From NCBI GenBank assembly GCA_038277395.1, contig CM076190.1, positions 130,788,197 to 130,852,196 on the forward strand: a DNA stretch of 64,000 nt, in the 5' to 3' direction. A program made the position numbers and the translations under genes. Source of the DNA: Dryocosmus kuriphilus. Its lineage: Eukaryota; Arthropoda; Insecta; Hymenoptera; Cynipidae. Shown here piece by piece: positions 1-10,847 of the stretch. A model generated the notes under the pieces. That model was not told the DNA's origin. It was given only the letters and a program-made list of their open reading frames with translations, and did no database searches. Each line of letters begins with the position of its first letter. The first letter of the stretch is position 1.

Positions 1-97
1 TCCAAATTTTCACAATGCAGGATTTCGATTCTTGCAAGTAAGACGATGAGTTTTATAAATAAATTTTGTAGCTCTTTCCAAGGTGAACAATTCTCCT
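1..97 (+). repeat. Fragment of GC-hairpin dispersed repeat (tail portion)
   Basis: These bases closely match positions 26049-26141 and the reverse complement of about 47385-47475. The shared phrase runs from a CCAAATTTTCACAAT-like start to GTGAACAATTCT. It is the inner part of the dispersed repeat described at 25797-26495, cut off by the window edge on the left and by the satellite array on the right. No coding potential is seen. Confidence 0.7.
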
Positions 98-885
98 AGC
101 GGCTGGTCACAGAAGAGTGATTAGTCACATCTCGACCCTCTTTCCAGGTTCTTATTTGAAAAAATACGTTTTAGCTTCTGGTCACAGAAGAGTGATTGCT
201 CACATCTGAAGCCCCTTTTCCAGGTTCTCTTTTGAAAAAATACGTCTTAGCGACTGATCACAGAAGAGTGATTTGGTCACACCTCGAACCCTTTTTCCAG
301 GTTCTCCTTTGAAAGAAATACGTTTTAGCGACTGGTCACAGAAGAGTGATTGGTCACAGCTCGAACAAATTTTTCAGCTCGCCCTTAAAAGAGCACGTGC
401 TAGCAACTAGTCACAAAAGAGTGTGAGGAAGAGATGGACAAATGGTTCGAGGTGTGACCAATTACTTATCTGTGAACAGTCGTTAGAACGTGTTTTTTAA
501 AGGGGGACCTGGAAAAGGGGTCCGAGAAGTGACAAATAACTCTTCTGTAACCAGTCGCTAAACTCAATTTTTTTCAAATAAGACCCTGGAAAAGGGGGTC
601 GAGGTGTGGTCAATTACTCTTCTGTGACCAGTCGCCAGCATGTTTTTTTTGAAGGGCAAGCTGGAAAAGGGGTTCGAGATGTGACCAATCACTCTTCTAT
701 GACCAGCCGCTAAAATTTATTTTTTCAAAGGGAACATGGAAAAGTCGTCCTAGATGTGAGCAATCACTCTTCTGTGACCAGCCGCTAGCACGTGTTTTTT
801 GTAACCAATCACTTTTCTGTGACCAGTCACTAATACGTGCTTTTATAAGGGGCCAGCTGGAAAAGTTGTTCGCGGTGACCAACTT
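98..885. repeat. Inverted satellite array, about 76-bp units
   Basis: A unit containing CTGGTCACAGAAGAGTGATT recurs at about 103, 178, 254, 332 and 407 (spacing 75-78). From about 440 the same unit runs in the opposite orientation, with GTGACCAG-type anchors at about 471, 546, 623, 699, 773 and 820. The last interval is shortened to 47. The array is therefore a large imperfect palindrome with its centre near 425-440. The open frame on the minus strand at 697-882 is a by-product of the repeat. Confidence 0.85.
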
Positions 886-1195
886 TCCGGAAGAGAAAAT
901 TTGAGTCCGATAAAAGATGCCGGCTCACAAAAATGAAAAATCTGTTGTGGGAAGGCAAGAAATAAAACAATTTACTTATACTTTTGCAAATAATTCGGAA
1001 ATAATGCGTAAATAATTGGTAACAATTTTATATTTGTGTATGCCGAATATAGTCTTTATTCGGAAGAATTATTTTTATACATGATGTTCAGTAGAATAAT
1101 ATTCTACTGAAATTAATTTCTATGAACATGAAATTCAATAATTTTTGTTGATTAAATAACTTTAAAAGTTAAACACAGTCTTGGGATACAAAACC
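886..1195. other. Non-coding AT-rich spacer with a 25-bp hairpin
   Basis: No gene is seen. At 1087-1111 there is a perfect 12-bp inverted repeat around one central base (TTCAGTAGAATA-a-TATTCTACTGAA). It could form a hairpin, but no context ties it to a terminator or an element end. Confidence 0.5.
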
Positions 1196-1889
1196 CTACT
1201 GGCATAAATCAAATTCAGCATGACTATATAAATTAGACAATGTTCCTTCTTTTGTGCCTAATCTGTAGAGTTGATCCTCAGTAACTTCTGTAACGACTGC
1301 TAGAATATTTCTAAGAGCACCTTTGGGTTTGTCTACATCAAGTTTCGGAACGGTTACATTATCTCCAACCTTGGCAGTTGGTTGGATTTTTTCGCAAGCT
1401 TGCTTCATTTTTCCTGCTTGTTTTATCAAACTTTCAGAGGCGATTTCTCTTATTTTTTTAACCTCTATTCCTTTTATGCAGTGAGTAGAGACGAAATCTG
1501 TTAAATCTTCCTGCATAGAACTTTTTGCGTAACAAAAAGTGTGAATATAATTCTGACAATTGCTGTATCTGACCCATTGTTCATTTTCCTTTATTATTTG
1601 GAGATTACACGGAAGGCACCAAAAAGACTCCATCTAACTCCATCTGCTGTGATTGGTTCCCATTCTGATCAGAAAGAATTTCGTCCTCATTATCGGTTGC
1701 CTCCGTTTCGTCATAAGGTTCAACTCGAGTTCCTAGTTCATTATTTAGTAAGATTTGAAGATCTTCTGCAGTCTCCAAGGTATTAATAACAGACGTAGGT
1801 AACGAAGTTGCTAAGCCAAGTCTAGGATATATTCCAAACATAGCTTTGTATGGACTTTGACGAATTCCGATTTTTTTCCAAAAAAACAT
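1196..1889 (-). pseudogene. Integrase C-terminal remnant, KRBA2/Ginger-like
   Basis: Two overlapping minus-strand frames (1889-1605 and 1633-1196) join only through a frameshift near 1605-1633. The upstream part has RQSPYKAMFGIYPRLGLA, a phrase typical of integrase cores in KRAB-A domain-containing protein 2-like (KRBA2) and SCAND3-like proteins of insects, which derive from Ginger/gypsy-type integrases. Further on is an acidic linker, then a C..C segment (CLPC) with later Cys and His residues. Near the end KVGDNVTVP and the final LYSHAEFDLC match the usual C-terminal domain of that family. The integrase catalytic core and zinc-binding N-terminus are absent, so this is a truncated, frameshifted fragment. 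No start codon is credible. The family call is from memory of the motif pattern, not a search. Confidence 0.6.
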
Positions 1890-3379
1890 ATTTCAAAACT
1901 TTTTGACACCCCTTTCTAGAACGTTTTTCAGGTCAGAAAGAAAACTGAGCCTTCTTAACAATTTTAGCCTATTTTAGGTGTACCGCAGCTACTAACTTGC
2001 ATGCACAGTGCACACTGCACAGTCTGTATTTTTTGAAATATATTCGGGTTTTTAATAATTGTTTATTTAAAAAAGAGGTTGAAATCAGTGAGTTTTTTTC
2101 GAGTTTATAAATAATTTTAAATATAATATTTTATGCGTACAAATGTTTCTCTAAAATTTTATTGTAACTTATGTCGTTTTTCCAAAAGCAAAAATTTTAA
2201 ATCTTTTCTGTCAATTTTCGCAATTGAAAAAATTGTCTGTTATTAATATTGTGTTAGAAAAGAGTTTTATCTAGCATATGACTCTGGATGAATTTTAACC
2301 ACGTAAAAGTCTTGTCTGCAAAATATTTGTCAAAGTTAGATTTTAAGCTACGTATGTACTCTTTATAAATTAAGTTCCTTGAGCTCTTCAAGGTAGAATA
2401 ATAGTAATACACTTGCTTAAAAGATAAGCATTTATAAATGATACAATTTCAGTCGCTCACTCTTGAAAAATTTTTTATTTCAAGTTTCAATTTTGAATAA
2501 GCTTGATTTGAAAGTATTCAATTTGAACTATTTTTCTGTTTGAAAATTTCGAAATGAAAATTGCTCATTTTTGATGGCTGTTACTTTGGAATTGTATAAT
2601 TAGTAAACTTTAAAAAGAGCTTGAAGAAATTTTGTCTTTGAAAAGAAAAATGGTTCCTAATATTTTTGTTTGGAAACTCGTATGCTGATCTGTTTTTAAG
2701 TGATGACTACGAATTATATGTCCATGAAAATACTTGCAAATATCATTCTCTTGTTTAAAAGTAGAAAATTTGACAAGCTGCCCCAAAGATATGTGCTTTG
2801 TTAATTTCATTGCTACAAATATAAATAAAATATGTATTTATTACAATCTAATCAATATCGACTTAAATTTTTGTTACATTAGATTTGTCTTTTCATCAGG
2901 TAAGCAGATGATGTACTCACCTATGTGCCTGAGCAAAGAATAAACGACATTTCGGACAGGTTTAATGGGGCCGACACGACGCGAACCTCATGTTCGAAAG
3001 ATCTGTAGGAAATAGTACAAAATTTCTTGCTAGAAACGTAGTTCCTTGTATCTTTAGGCATTTTACAAAGTTTCAGTCCGATATCTTATTGAGAAAAAAA
3101 GTTGCTAGGTTCAAAAGAATTGAATTAGATAATAAGGTATTTTAATGTGTCACATGTCCTTAAACGCATAAACAGATTTTGCTTAAACAATACAAGAATC
3201 TTTCAAGCCTACTTAAATTTACTAACGAGCAAAAATATGCCTACATAATCCAGGAACACAAAAACCAAACTCGCAGAGAGACAAACGATCTCGAAATGTA
3301 AAATAACACCAACAACAAACTTGATGCTTACGTTAAAATTGGTATTTAGGTAATGTTTTATCTCTCCTTTAGTTCAAAT
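1890..3379. other. Non-coding AT-rich interval
   Basis: I see no gene, RNA or clear repeat structure here. Short open frames at 2610-2810 and 2734-2943 overlap on opposite strands, have low-complexity composition and match nothing else in the window. Confidence 0.5.
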
Positions 3380-4082
3380 TTGCCTTCAGACGGAACGGTA
3401 GTGTGTAAATCAAATAAATGGTAAGGAGAAGTCAAATTTTCGAAGGTAACATTAAAACGATAGAATATCTATAAAATATCGTCGTAACATTATTTAGATT
3501 GCTCATAGAATACGAATCAAGATACAATTGTAAAATTCAAAATGTTATTTAAAATTCATGTTAGGAAATAAAATTTCAAAACAGAAATGAAAAACTTACT
3601 CAAGAGAAAATTTTTTAGATTAGGAGTGAAAAAGATGAAATTACATAGAAATATCATAATTTTCCCTCTAGCATAATTTGCATCTCGAAGTTCTTTTAAC
3701 ATCTAATATAACGATTCTATTGCAAATATACAAAAATTTCTTTTTTCTCATAAAGAATGCATGTAAAACTTTATGGACTTTTAGCAACCTCTAAAGATCA
3801 ATTGATTTCAAAACAACAAAGTAGGTGTTTTCATGTGGCGGAACCTAACAAATCTGGGGGACAAGGGTCAAAGCGTGAAAATACAAAAAATCTGGGCTAC
3901 CAGAAGGAACCTCCGAGTACAAAATTGTAAGATAAATGGACTACTGATAATAATATATTTTTATTTAATACTATACAGTTTGGTTATAATAATAATAATA
4001 ATAATGGTTTGTGATAATAACATATTATAATTAGATTGTAGAAAACACCAGATCAGAAGTCGTCATATACACTAATCTAATC

Positions 4083-4446
4083 GCCACTAACACATTTGTA
4101 TGCTCTGAGAGGTCTAAAGGGTTTATCTTAAAATGTCGAGAAAATCCCTCTGATTACGAATATCCAGAATAATTTTTTGAAAAATTGGTCAGTAATTGTT
4201 TAAAACAAATTTTCTAAAAACAAATACAGTCTTAAAATCGTGGGTCAAACATTCCGAAATATATTTTACAGAATTTTTATTTACATAAATACTGAATATG
4301 TTTTTAAAATTTTGTTTAAACAATTAGCGACCAATTTTTTGAAAAGATACCCTGGATATTCGTAATCACGGGGCTTTTCTCGATATTTTAAGCCGAAGTT
4401 ACCCTCTAGACCTCTCAGTTTCCAACAGAGGTGTTAGTGGCGACTA
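4083..4446. mobile_element. Foldback MITE inside repeat T, copy A
   Basis: The left arm starts TCGCCACTAAC and the right arm ends GTTAGTGGCGA, an exact complement. Complementarity continues inward through a GAGAGGTCTA / TAGACCTCTC pair and an ATTACGAATATCCAG / CTGGATATTCGTAAT pair. The element is about 360 bp with arms of roughly 90-100 bp and no coding content. CTAA lies directly outside both ends, a possible 4-bp target duplication. Counterparts occupy 27152-27497 and 42213-42545, so insertion preceded amplification of repeat T. Confidence 0.7.
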
Positions 4447-4663
4447 AATTACATTTATTATTCTTTGATTGTATTGTCACTGTACACTATACATACTGCC
4501 AATACTTACTATAGTCTATTTATCCGTTTTCTCGTTTCTCCACTTGGCTCTGAAAAGGGAGCAATATTTAATTTAACAAATATTTATATTTTATAGAAGA
4601 TACAAATAAAAAACTATAACTAGAATATTATTATATGAAATTCGTATAAAACATTAAACGGAC

Positions 4664-5081
4664 TTAAAATAACTTTATCTGTTCAGAAGAAAAACCCAGA
4701 GAGTATTTCAGAACTGCGGAAAGTTTCTCTTTCGTGATGCAGTGTGACACTGCTTTGGCAAGGTTTGTTGTCGATTTTTTTGTAATCCTAATTTTTCTGA
4801 ACATGATCATTAATAAGATCGTTGTATACCTTATCAGTGACATTGGAGGACTTTTTTCCTTCATTCGCTACTTCATTCACTGAATTAATGAAACCATTTT
4901 CTTCACTTTGAAAATTTTTTTTCATATCGGAACACATAGTTTTCGTGTTAAATTTTGCGTTAAAAACTTCCTTCATTATACTAAAATATTTTTCTAATGG
5001 AGACTCTAAATCCTGCCTTTGCACGTCTTTCGAAACATCTTTAGATTCAGATATACCTGAAAAATACCTTTTAAATACCAT
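4664..5081 (-). pseudogene. Exon-like frame of unknown protein, repeat T copy A
   Basis: I do not recognise the protein. Its minus-strand frame begins within TTTTTCAG|GTATATCTG, a polypyrimidine/AG splice-acceptor-like junction, followed by SESKDVS. It continues through a hydrophilic region to VTDKVYNDLINDHVQKN, where a stop and frameshift intervene. A second frame supplies KAVSHCITKEKLSAVLK before a stop near 4664. Copies at 27706-28100 and 42759-43150 give the same order of motifs without that frameshift (TDKALDDLINDLCQKN, KAALPCITNERLS). The peptide is charged, helix-rich in appearance and has no membrane segment. It is probably an exon fragment of a host or element gene carried by the repeat. 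This copy is the most decayed. Confidence 0.45.
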
Positions 5082-5859
5082 ACAAGTTTTTAGGAGACAA
5101 TTATTAACCGAGTTTAACTTTTTAAAAAAAATGAAAGCTGATTTTTAAAAGCATTTTTTAGTATTTTTTTATTGAATAAGAAAGACAAGAACAAAATTTT
5201 CTTTGACATTTGAAAAGTAGTGATTTTTTGGAGAAATACTTCGATTCATTCAAAGATTTGTAGAATCAAAAAAGAAACTATTCAAGAACTTTTTATAGTA
5301 GCAACAGAGATGTTTAAATATTTATTGACTTCGTTAACAAATTAAATGTAATTTCAAATAACTTCATGAAAATGGTTCTGTGGGGATTGGCTACGAATCG
5401 TCACTTCATTTGAAATGAATTTTAACAAATTATAGATAAAAGAAGCTTTCTGTCGAATTAATGAACGTTAATAAAAAATCTATTATTTTAGAAACACATT
5501 TTAAAAACGATTACCAATATTCATCTAATAACACTTTTTACTTTTTTAAACAACCTAATTAAAGAATGCACAATGGGGCTATTTTCTATGTACAAACTTG
5601 GTTCTTTCCAAGTAATGAAATGTAAATAAACAATTTTAAGCTTCCGAGGACACTTAGATGAAATAAAGACTTTTCGTTTTTAATAGCAACTTTTTAAAGA
5701 AATCCGTATCATCTTATGCGTCTATAAACAAAAAATCTCGCTTTTATTTGAAAGATTAACGGCTGATTATCCGGTAATGACTTCTAGCTATAAATCGGTA
5801 ACATTTAGTGATCGTTTATTATAAACCAGCCTAATTAACAAATGCATTCCAACGTGGAA

Positions 5860-6680
5860 AGATTTCCCGGAAAGTACTCCACGGAAACTCCACGAAAATT
5901 TCAGGTGGAACTTCCGTGGATATACCACAAATTTTACGGTTAAAAATTCCAGCCTTTTGTGTACCCTGGAATTTCCAAGTAAACGATGTACCCTCTTTGC
6001 CTCTGTATCTGTCGATTCCTGGTAGTTTAGGTCGTGGTGTCGTTGGGGTGTGACCAATCTTGTAACGTGGTATATGATGCACGTCATATGGCTTCCCCCT
6101 TTCTACCCCAAAGACTGACTTGTGTGGTAGCCGTGAGGCAGTAAGGTGATGAGTTGACTGTATGTAGCTCATCACTGACTCGGTGGTTGGCGCAGTGGTT
6201 AACGCATCGGGCTTTCGAGCCGGCGGTCAAGGGTTCGATTCCCCGGGCCGGAGTAAATTTTTCCTGACGCTCACTCTTTACACCTCCAACACTCGACAGT
6301 TACTGTTCCTCTGCCATTCCCCAATATAGCATTTCCGGCTATAATCTTTACCCAGAAATCACGTCGTGCATCTATCTGGATGCTCTTGAATAATGACGGG
6401 ACATCCATGTAGCCCTTGATGTATGAAAAATTATTACAAAGGACCCAATCACCCTGAAGAAGACGTATTTTTGCCAATTTGTTCAAACGGAATGTGTTGA
6501 GACGACGACATAAACTACCGGGAATCGACAGGGGTAGGTGAAAGACGGTATTATAGAGCATTTTCACGGAAATTCCAGGGTACAATAAAGGCTGGAATTC
6601 GTAACCAGAAAATTAGTGGATTTTCCGTGGAGTACTTTGCGGGTAATCTTTGCGGTATAATTTAAAAGTATTTCTGTGAC
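5860..6680. mobile_element. Foldback element with long inverted arms
   Basis: The left arm (about 5868-6062) contains CTGGAATTTCC and CTGTCGATTCCTGGTAGTTTA. The right arm (about 6486-6665) contains GGAAATTCCAGGGTACAA and TAAACTACCGGGAATCGACA, their complements in reverse order. The arms carry further short internal palindromes of the CCACGGAA/TTCCGTGG type. The open frames on the minus strand across this region are fragments of the arms and loop. The loop holds a tRNA-like sequence at 6178-6254. No transposase is present, so this is a non-autonomous hairpin-type element. Confidence 0.65.
6178..6254 (+). tRNA. tRNA-like sequence (degenerate or SINE head), loop suggests Glu(TTC)
   Basis: An A-box match TGGCGCAGTGG (6188-6198) and a B-box match GGTTCGATTCC (6232-6242) are spaced as in a tRNA. 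The D-stem can form GCG/CGC. The anticodon arm has four of five pairs around the loop CTTTCGA, which would read TTC. The acceptor ends ACTCGG/CCGGAGT pair with one bulge, and the T-stem has only three good pairs. A working tRNA is therefore doubtful. It is more likely a tRNA-derived SINE head or a decayed tRNA gene in the loop of the foldback element. No CCA is encoded. Confidence 0.45.
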
Positions 6681-6850
6681 CATATAGGGGTACCTTCTAG
6701 CCATCCACAAAACACTGAAATGGGTCAGAGATAACCTGCCAGAAGTTGTATAAAAAACAAGGGGGAGTTCTGGAAAGGGCGAGAGCTCGAACATAGTATA
6801 TTGGCTAGCCTTACTATTCCTACTATATTTCAAATTTAAAAAAGAAACTT

Positions 6851-7214
6851 TGTAACACGGACGCTACAAGGCGCAGGGAGTAGCGTGGATCGTATTCGGG
6901 CCCGTCCGTGAATCTACGAAGATTCCCAAGCTGCTTGATCCGTCGCTCGCCCGTGGTTCCATCAGTCTCTCTGGTTCCGTCTTAGCCTATGTCTGATTCT
7001 GGTACTCTAGTGTTTACTCGAAAAGTTGTCGGTCTCCGAATCTGATGAAGCAGTTGGCATTACCATTATTTGTACACTATTGGATTACCTGAAATAAATC
7101 TTGTGAGTACTACATCCGTATGCCCAATTGGTGGTCCAACCGTTTTATTGTGTTTACCTATATTCTCGGCGTCCAATTCCTTTTTCCGTTCCTCGGCAGC
7201 GTACCCTCGCTTCA
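6851..7214 (+). repeat. Gypsy 5' LTR
   Basis: It starts TGTAACACGG and ends CTCGCTTCA, giving the usual TG...CA termini, and is followed after two bases by a primer-binding-site match. A polyadenylation-type AATAAA lies at about 7093. The last third matches the 3' LTR (24070-24434), including ATTCTCGGCGTCCA and CCTCGG.AGCG. The first two thirds match only in layout. Confidence 0.65.
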
Positions 7215-7216
7215 CC

Positions 7217-7228
7217 TGGCGCCCAACG
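7217..7228 (+). promoter_or_regulatory. Primer-binding site
   Basis: TGGCGCCCAACG sits two bases after the LTR terminus. It matches the beginning of lysine-tRNA-type primer-binding sites of retroelements, where the tRNA 3' end primes minus-strand synthesis. Only about 12 bases match. Confidence 0.6.
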
Positions 7229-8424
7229 TAAATACCTACGAAACTTCGTTTTTTTTACACGCGCCGAGAATAAAAGAAAACTCAGTACCCAAATACACAT
7301 TCACTCGAACTCCAAACTATTTTACTTTTACATGCCATACATCCTTTGCCTCGCCATATTGTTATTGCCTATGGTTTTATGATTGCTATGATTTATCGTC
7401 GTTATGATTTTTACATATGTACCATACTATATTTGTGATACGTACCGGGATTGTATTGAGTAATTTGAAGTATAATTTAACATGTATTGGATTTTTATGT
7501 GATTTGTAAATTAATAAATAATGAAATGTGGAAAAAAACCGAAATCGTAAATACCAATGGAATTTTGTATTAAAGGAAAGCATTGAAAATCGCAAGTAAA
7601 ATTTTTTGATGTGTAAATTGAAGCTAAACCAAATCAGAATAAAAAAAATTAAAAAAGGGCAAAATTCGAAAGTGAAAATTAAACCTTTATGGAACTTTTA
7701 AAACCAGTGAAGAGTAAATTTAAGAATCCTGAAATGGGAGAATTAAAATTCGAAAATAAAATGAAATCGAAGGAACTAGAAACAATTTCGGGCGATACAT
7801 TGAATACTTCCGGGACGGTACACATAGAAGTCGGGTACTAGGATTGCGAAGGTCACGCGCTATATTTAGTAAACAAAGGCCGGTAAAAGAAAAATAAATA
7901 TATTTTTTTCGTGTCATAAATAATTGAATTTGTAAATGGTCTGGTAATTCGAACTATTATTTGGAAACCTGTAGGAAACTATAACTCATATCAAGCGTCA
8001 CATCAAATCTACAAGCTGTTGTGCATCACAGGGAATCTGGGCGAACGGCAGGCTGTACGCACAGCGTTCAAGGTACCATGTGCAAGAGTCACGCGCAGTA
8101 CTTTTGAAGCGAAGCAAGTAAGGACAAGAATAACCAGATTTTGAGATAAGAATTAATTAATTTCATAATTGGAAACTTTAGATAGAATTTTGTGAGGTAT
8201 AGAGAAACCGTAAAGGAGAAATAATACATAAATCCGAAAGTAGTAAGCTGAATCGAGACCATACAAGGTGTCCAAGTATTCTGGACAACACATTGGAGTG
8301 TATATATACATATGGGGTGTCAAATATGTATGTACATGCATTATACACACAGAGTAGTGTAGTATCAACGATTGTGCAGCCCAAGTAAACGCGAATACTA
8401 CAAAGAAAAACAAAATAGAAATTA
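7229..8424 (+). other. Gypsy leader region
   Basis: About 1.2 kb between PBS and gag without a convincing gene. Open frames at 7120-7407 and 8153-8575 (minus) have no family features. This is probably untranslated leader plus decayed gag N-terminus. Confidence 0.45.
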
Positions 8425-9776
8425 ATGAAACTAGGATCAGGAAAATTAAAAATATTAGAAAACAAAATGGAGAAACAAACTCATATTGAAACCGACCACG
8501 ACAGCTTTGACTGGAAGGTGCAGTGGTACAACCACTGGAGGAAGCAAATCCGGAAAATTTTGTCAGTAACGCCACAAACTCAGAATGGAGGACAACCTTT
8601 ACAGAAAAATACCAGGAAAATACCGAAAAAAACCGATCTGTGGGACCAGGTAGAAGTTTTCCTAAAAATAATACCGAAAGTCCACAGATGGGAAAATCTC
8701 GAAAAAGTTAAGATATCCCGCACAGACAAACAATGATATAGTCAACCCATATGAGTCACAAGCCTGGGACAATACAGATATGCCAACATTAAATTTAACC
8801 AGACCACAAATAACTTTAACAACAGATCATGATGCGTTAAGAACAATTAACGACAGGACTTTTGAAGTAGATTCTTTTTTGGAAAACAATACTCAATTTG
8901 TTCTGGAGACCGACGAACTCTTGGACAGTGTGGAGTATAATGAATTCATGGATAGGCAAAGGGAAGGCTTTTTCAGACAAGAAGCAGAAAAAGCAAAAGC
9001 CACAAAACAAAATTTAAATCCTCAGGCCCATTGTCCGTTCGATAAAGAATCGGTAAATAGGCAAACATCAGAAAAACATACTCAGGAATAGAAGAAACGA
9101 ATCGTGAATTAGACAATTGGTACAGTTTAATCTTAAGGAAAGGTTACAGGGACCAACTAGGAACTTGAAAAGCAAACTTACAAATAACAGGAGTCAAAGA
9201 AAAACCAAGTTTAGGCTATATAAATCAGACTCCAGCGACAACCATGGGGGCAATTTAACTGCTAACCGAAACAGATCTCGTAGAATATTAACAACAAGAG
9301 AAGGTTCGAATAGACAGTCGCGTATCTATACTGGTAATTCGGAAAGCGAAAACGAACCCGAGATCGGAAATAACGAAACAGTCCAAGCAGCTTTTTTCAC
9401 ATTTGGAAAGATACAAACGCCATTCCAAATTATGACAAGCTGGCCGGTAAAATTTAGAAACAAGAAAGAGGATAGTCCAGCTAGTTTTCTCGAGGACCTA
9501 AAAAGGTTTAAACGGCGTTACAAAATGGAAGATCGCGACGTCCTAGAAAACCTAGACACGATTTTAATAGACGATGCTCGCGATTGGTGCAACATCCACA
9601 GAAACTTTTGGAGGAACTTGGAAGATTTCGCCGAAGATTTTAAAACCGCGTATTTAGATGAGAAGTTCTTAGAGGAAGTCAGGCAAAAGATAAAATTTTG
9701 CAACCAGAAAAGGGCGCAAGATATTCATTCGTATTTAACTGAAATTACTCTCCTTAGGGATCGCATGACCTTATAG
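8425..9776 (+). pseudogene. gag: Gypsy gag, N-terminal and capsid portion
   Basis: Gag forms the particle that packages element RNA. Three plus-strand frames cover it: 8425-8736, 8780-9091 and 9117-9776, with shifts or stops between. The last frame carries the capsid (retrotransposon gag) domain: a WPVKFRNK start, W-containing DDARDWCNIHRNFW, then FKTAYLDEKFLEEVRQKI and a Q/I-rich helix ending in LLRDRMTL. This is the typical arrangement for Ty3/gypsy capsids. The frame stops where the LINE is inserted, and its continuation lies at 14603-15213. It is lysine/arginine-rich upstream, as expected for an RNA-binding matrix region. Confidence 0.65.
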
Positions 9777-10145
9777 TTAGAGGGGGAGCTTAGGCGCATT
9801 TTCCGTTGGAAGAACTAGTGCAGGCACCCCAGAAGATCCGTATCGCGAGATCCGGTGGCTCTGAGGCGCTGGGGGTCTCTGATCCGATGGATCTCGACCA
9901 AGAAGTGGTCCTTCCAGGGGGAACGGCAAAACCCCCTGGAATATTGGGGGTGCGATTTGTCACGCCCCAAGCTAAGATTTGGTCTCCGTGTTGAAGGCTG
10001 GATGTCACTAGGGTCACCAAGTCCTTGAACAGAACGGCATGCCCCCCTCTTTTGAGGCGGACATGGCGGGATCTAAAGGAGATGTCTTCAACGGAGACTT
10101 AGGGACACCGGATCAAATCCCTTCGTATTTCCTCCTACTCAAAAT

Positions 10146-10829
10146 ATGGGTAAAAGGAGAAAAGGCTCAAAGGACACTCCGCCGAACAGGGAGTCGAAAA
10201 GAACAAAGACCATGGGGACGCAGGGACTTTCCTTTGCGCAGATGGCTGTTAACTCTCTGATGAGGTTTGTCGTCGCGTCGGCTTATCCTGATGACTGCCT
10301 CACTTCATTGGAGTTGGGTAAGCTGAGGGATTATATCTCGAAAGGGATTGAGGCGTTACCTCGTGAGGGACGCGCCCCCAGATTCGAGGACATGTTCCTC
10401 GGGGTGGGGGCAATCGTGGTACAGGCCGTTGACACCTGGTCGAGGGAGTGGCTGGAAGAGAGGGCTCCAACATTCGGGATTAAAGTGGGACTGAATCTGG
10501 ATGTCATGGGAATTGAGTGTCTCCAAAGGTACCGGAGAGCGATCGTGCTGATTCCCGGTACGCCCGAGGATACGGCGGTCGTTCTGGGGTGTCTGAGGTT
10601 TCAAAACCCTACCATTAGAACTAACTCCTGGAGAGTATACCCTCATATAAAGGGAAGTAGGTCAGCTGGAACGGGCTGGTTGTTGACAGTCAGTTACCCC
10701 GAAAGCGCCATTAGGGCCCTCACGGCTCTGGAATTTCGGCCCTATCTAGGGGCTGGTAGAGTCACCTTCCGAGTGAAACGTCAGGGTACTGCAGGGAGAC
10801 CAGAAGCACCTAGAGATATTCCGGCTTAA
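10146..10829 (+). CDS. LINE ORF1 protein, DUF4780-like
   Basis: An uninterrupted frame of 227 codons. The first 25 residues are very basic (KRRKGSK, KRTK), fitting nucleic-acid binding. The C-terminal half (about residues 125-215) has SWRVYPH, LLTVSYPESAIRALTAL and FRPYLGAGRVTFRV. I recognise this as the pattern of the DUF4780 family, common beside insect LINE ORF2. The second LINE has the same domain at 55160-55654. It likely coats element RNA. The start is uncertain, because another frame (10039-10260) overlaps the 5' end and a longer ancestral ORF1 is possible. This is the only unbroken frame in this LINE. Confidence 0.6.
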   Translation: MGKRRKGSKDTPPNRESKRTKTMGTQGLSFAQMAVNSLMRFVVASAYPDDCLTSLELGKLRDYISKGIEALPREGRAPRFEDMFLGVGAIVVQAVDTWSREWLEERAPTFGIKVGLNLDVMGIECLQRYRRAIVLIPGTPEDTAVVLGCLRFQNPTIRTNSWRVYPHIKGSRSAGTGWLLTVSYPESAIRALTALEFRPYLGAGRVTFRVKRQGTAGRPEAPRDIPA

Positions 10830-10847
10830 TCGATTAATGGCCATGCC

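Larger units (their letters stand above)
3380..5710. repeat. Repeat T, copy A (partial)
   Basis: The sequence from about 3410 parallels copy B (25740-28417, ignoring the insert at 25797-26495) and copy C (41560-44080). Shared landmarks in order are an AATAATAAT microsatellite (about 3988-4005), a foldback MITE, a minus-strand exon-like frame and the phrase GTGGGGATTGGCTA near 5380. Copy A lacks the LTR-bearing left third present in B and C. All three copies are in the same orientation. The unit looks like a mobile or segmentally amplified AT-rich element, but no transposase or terminal repeat could be assigned. Confidence 0.7.

Noticed and set aside
98..885. CRISPR-like array
   Set aside because: Units are contiguous 76-bp repeats with no unique spacers, orientation flips midway, and the genome is eukaryotic.
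2610..2943. Overlapping open frames on both strands
   Set aside because: Short, low-complexity and without any second copy or domain.
10356..10646. Minus-strand frame opposite LINE ORF1
   Set aside because: Shadow of ORF1 in GC-richer DNA; no domain.
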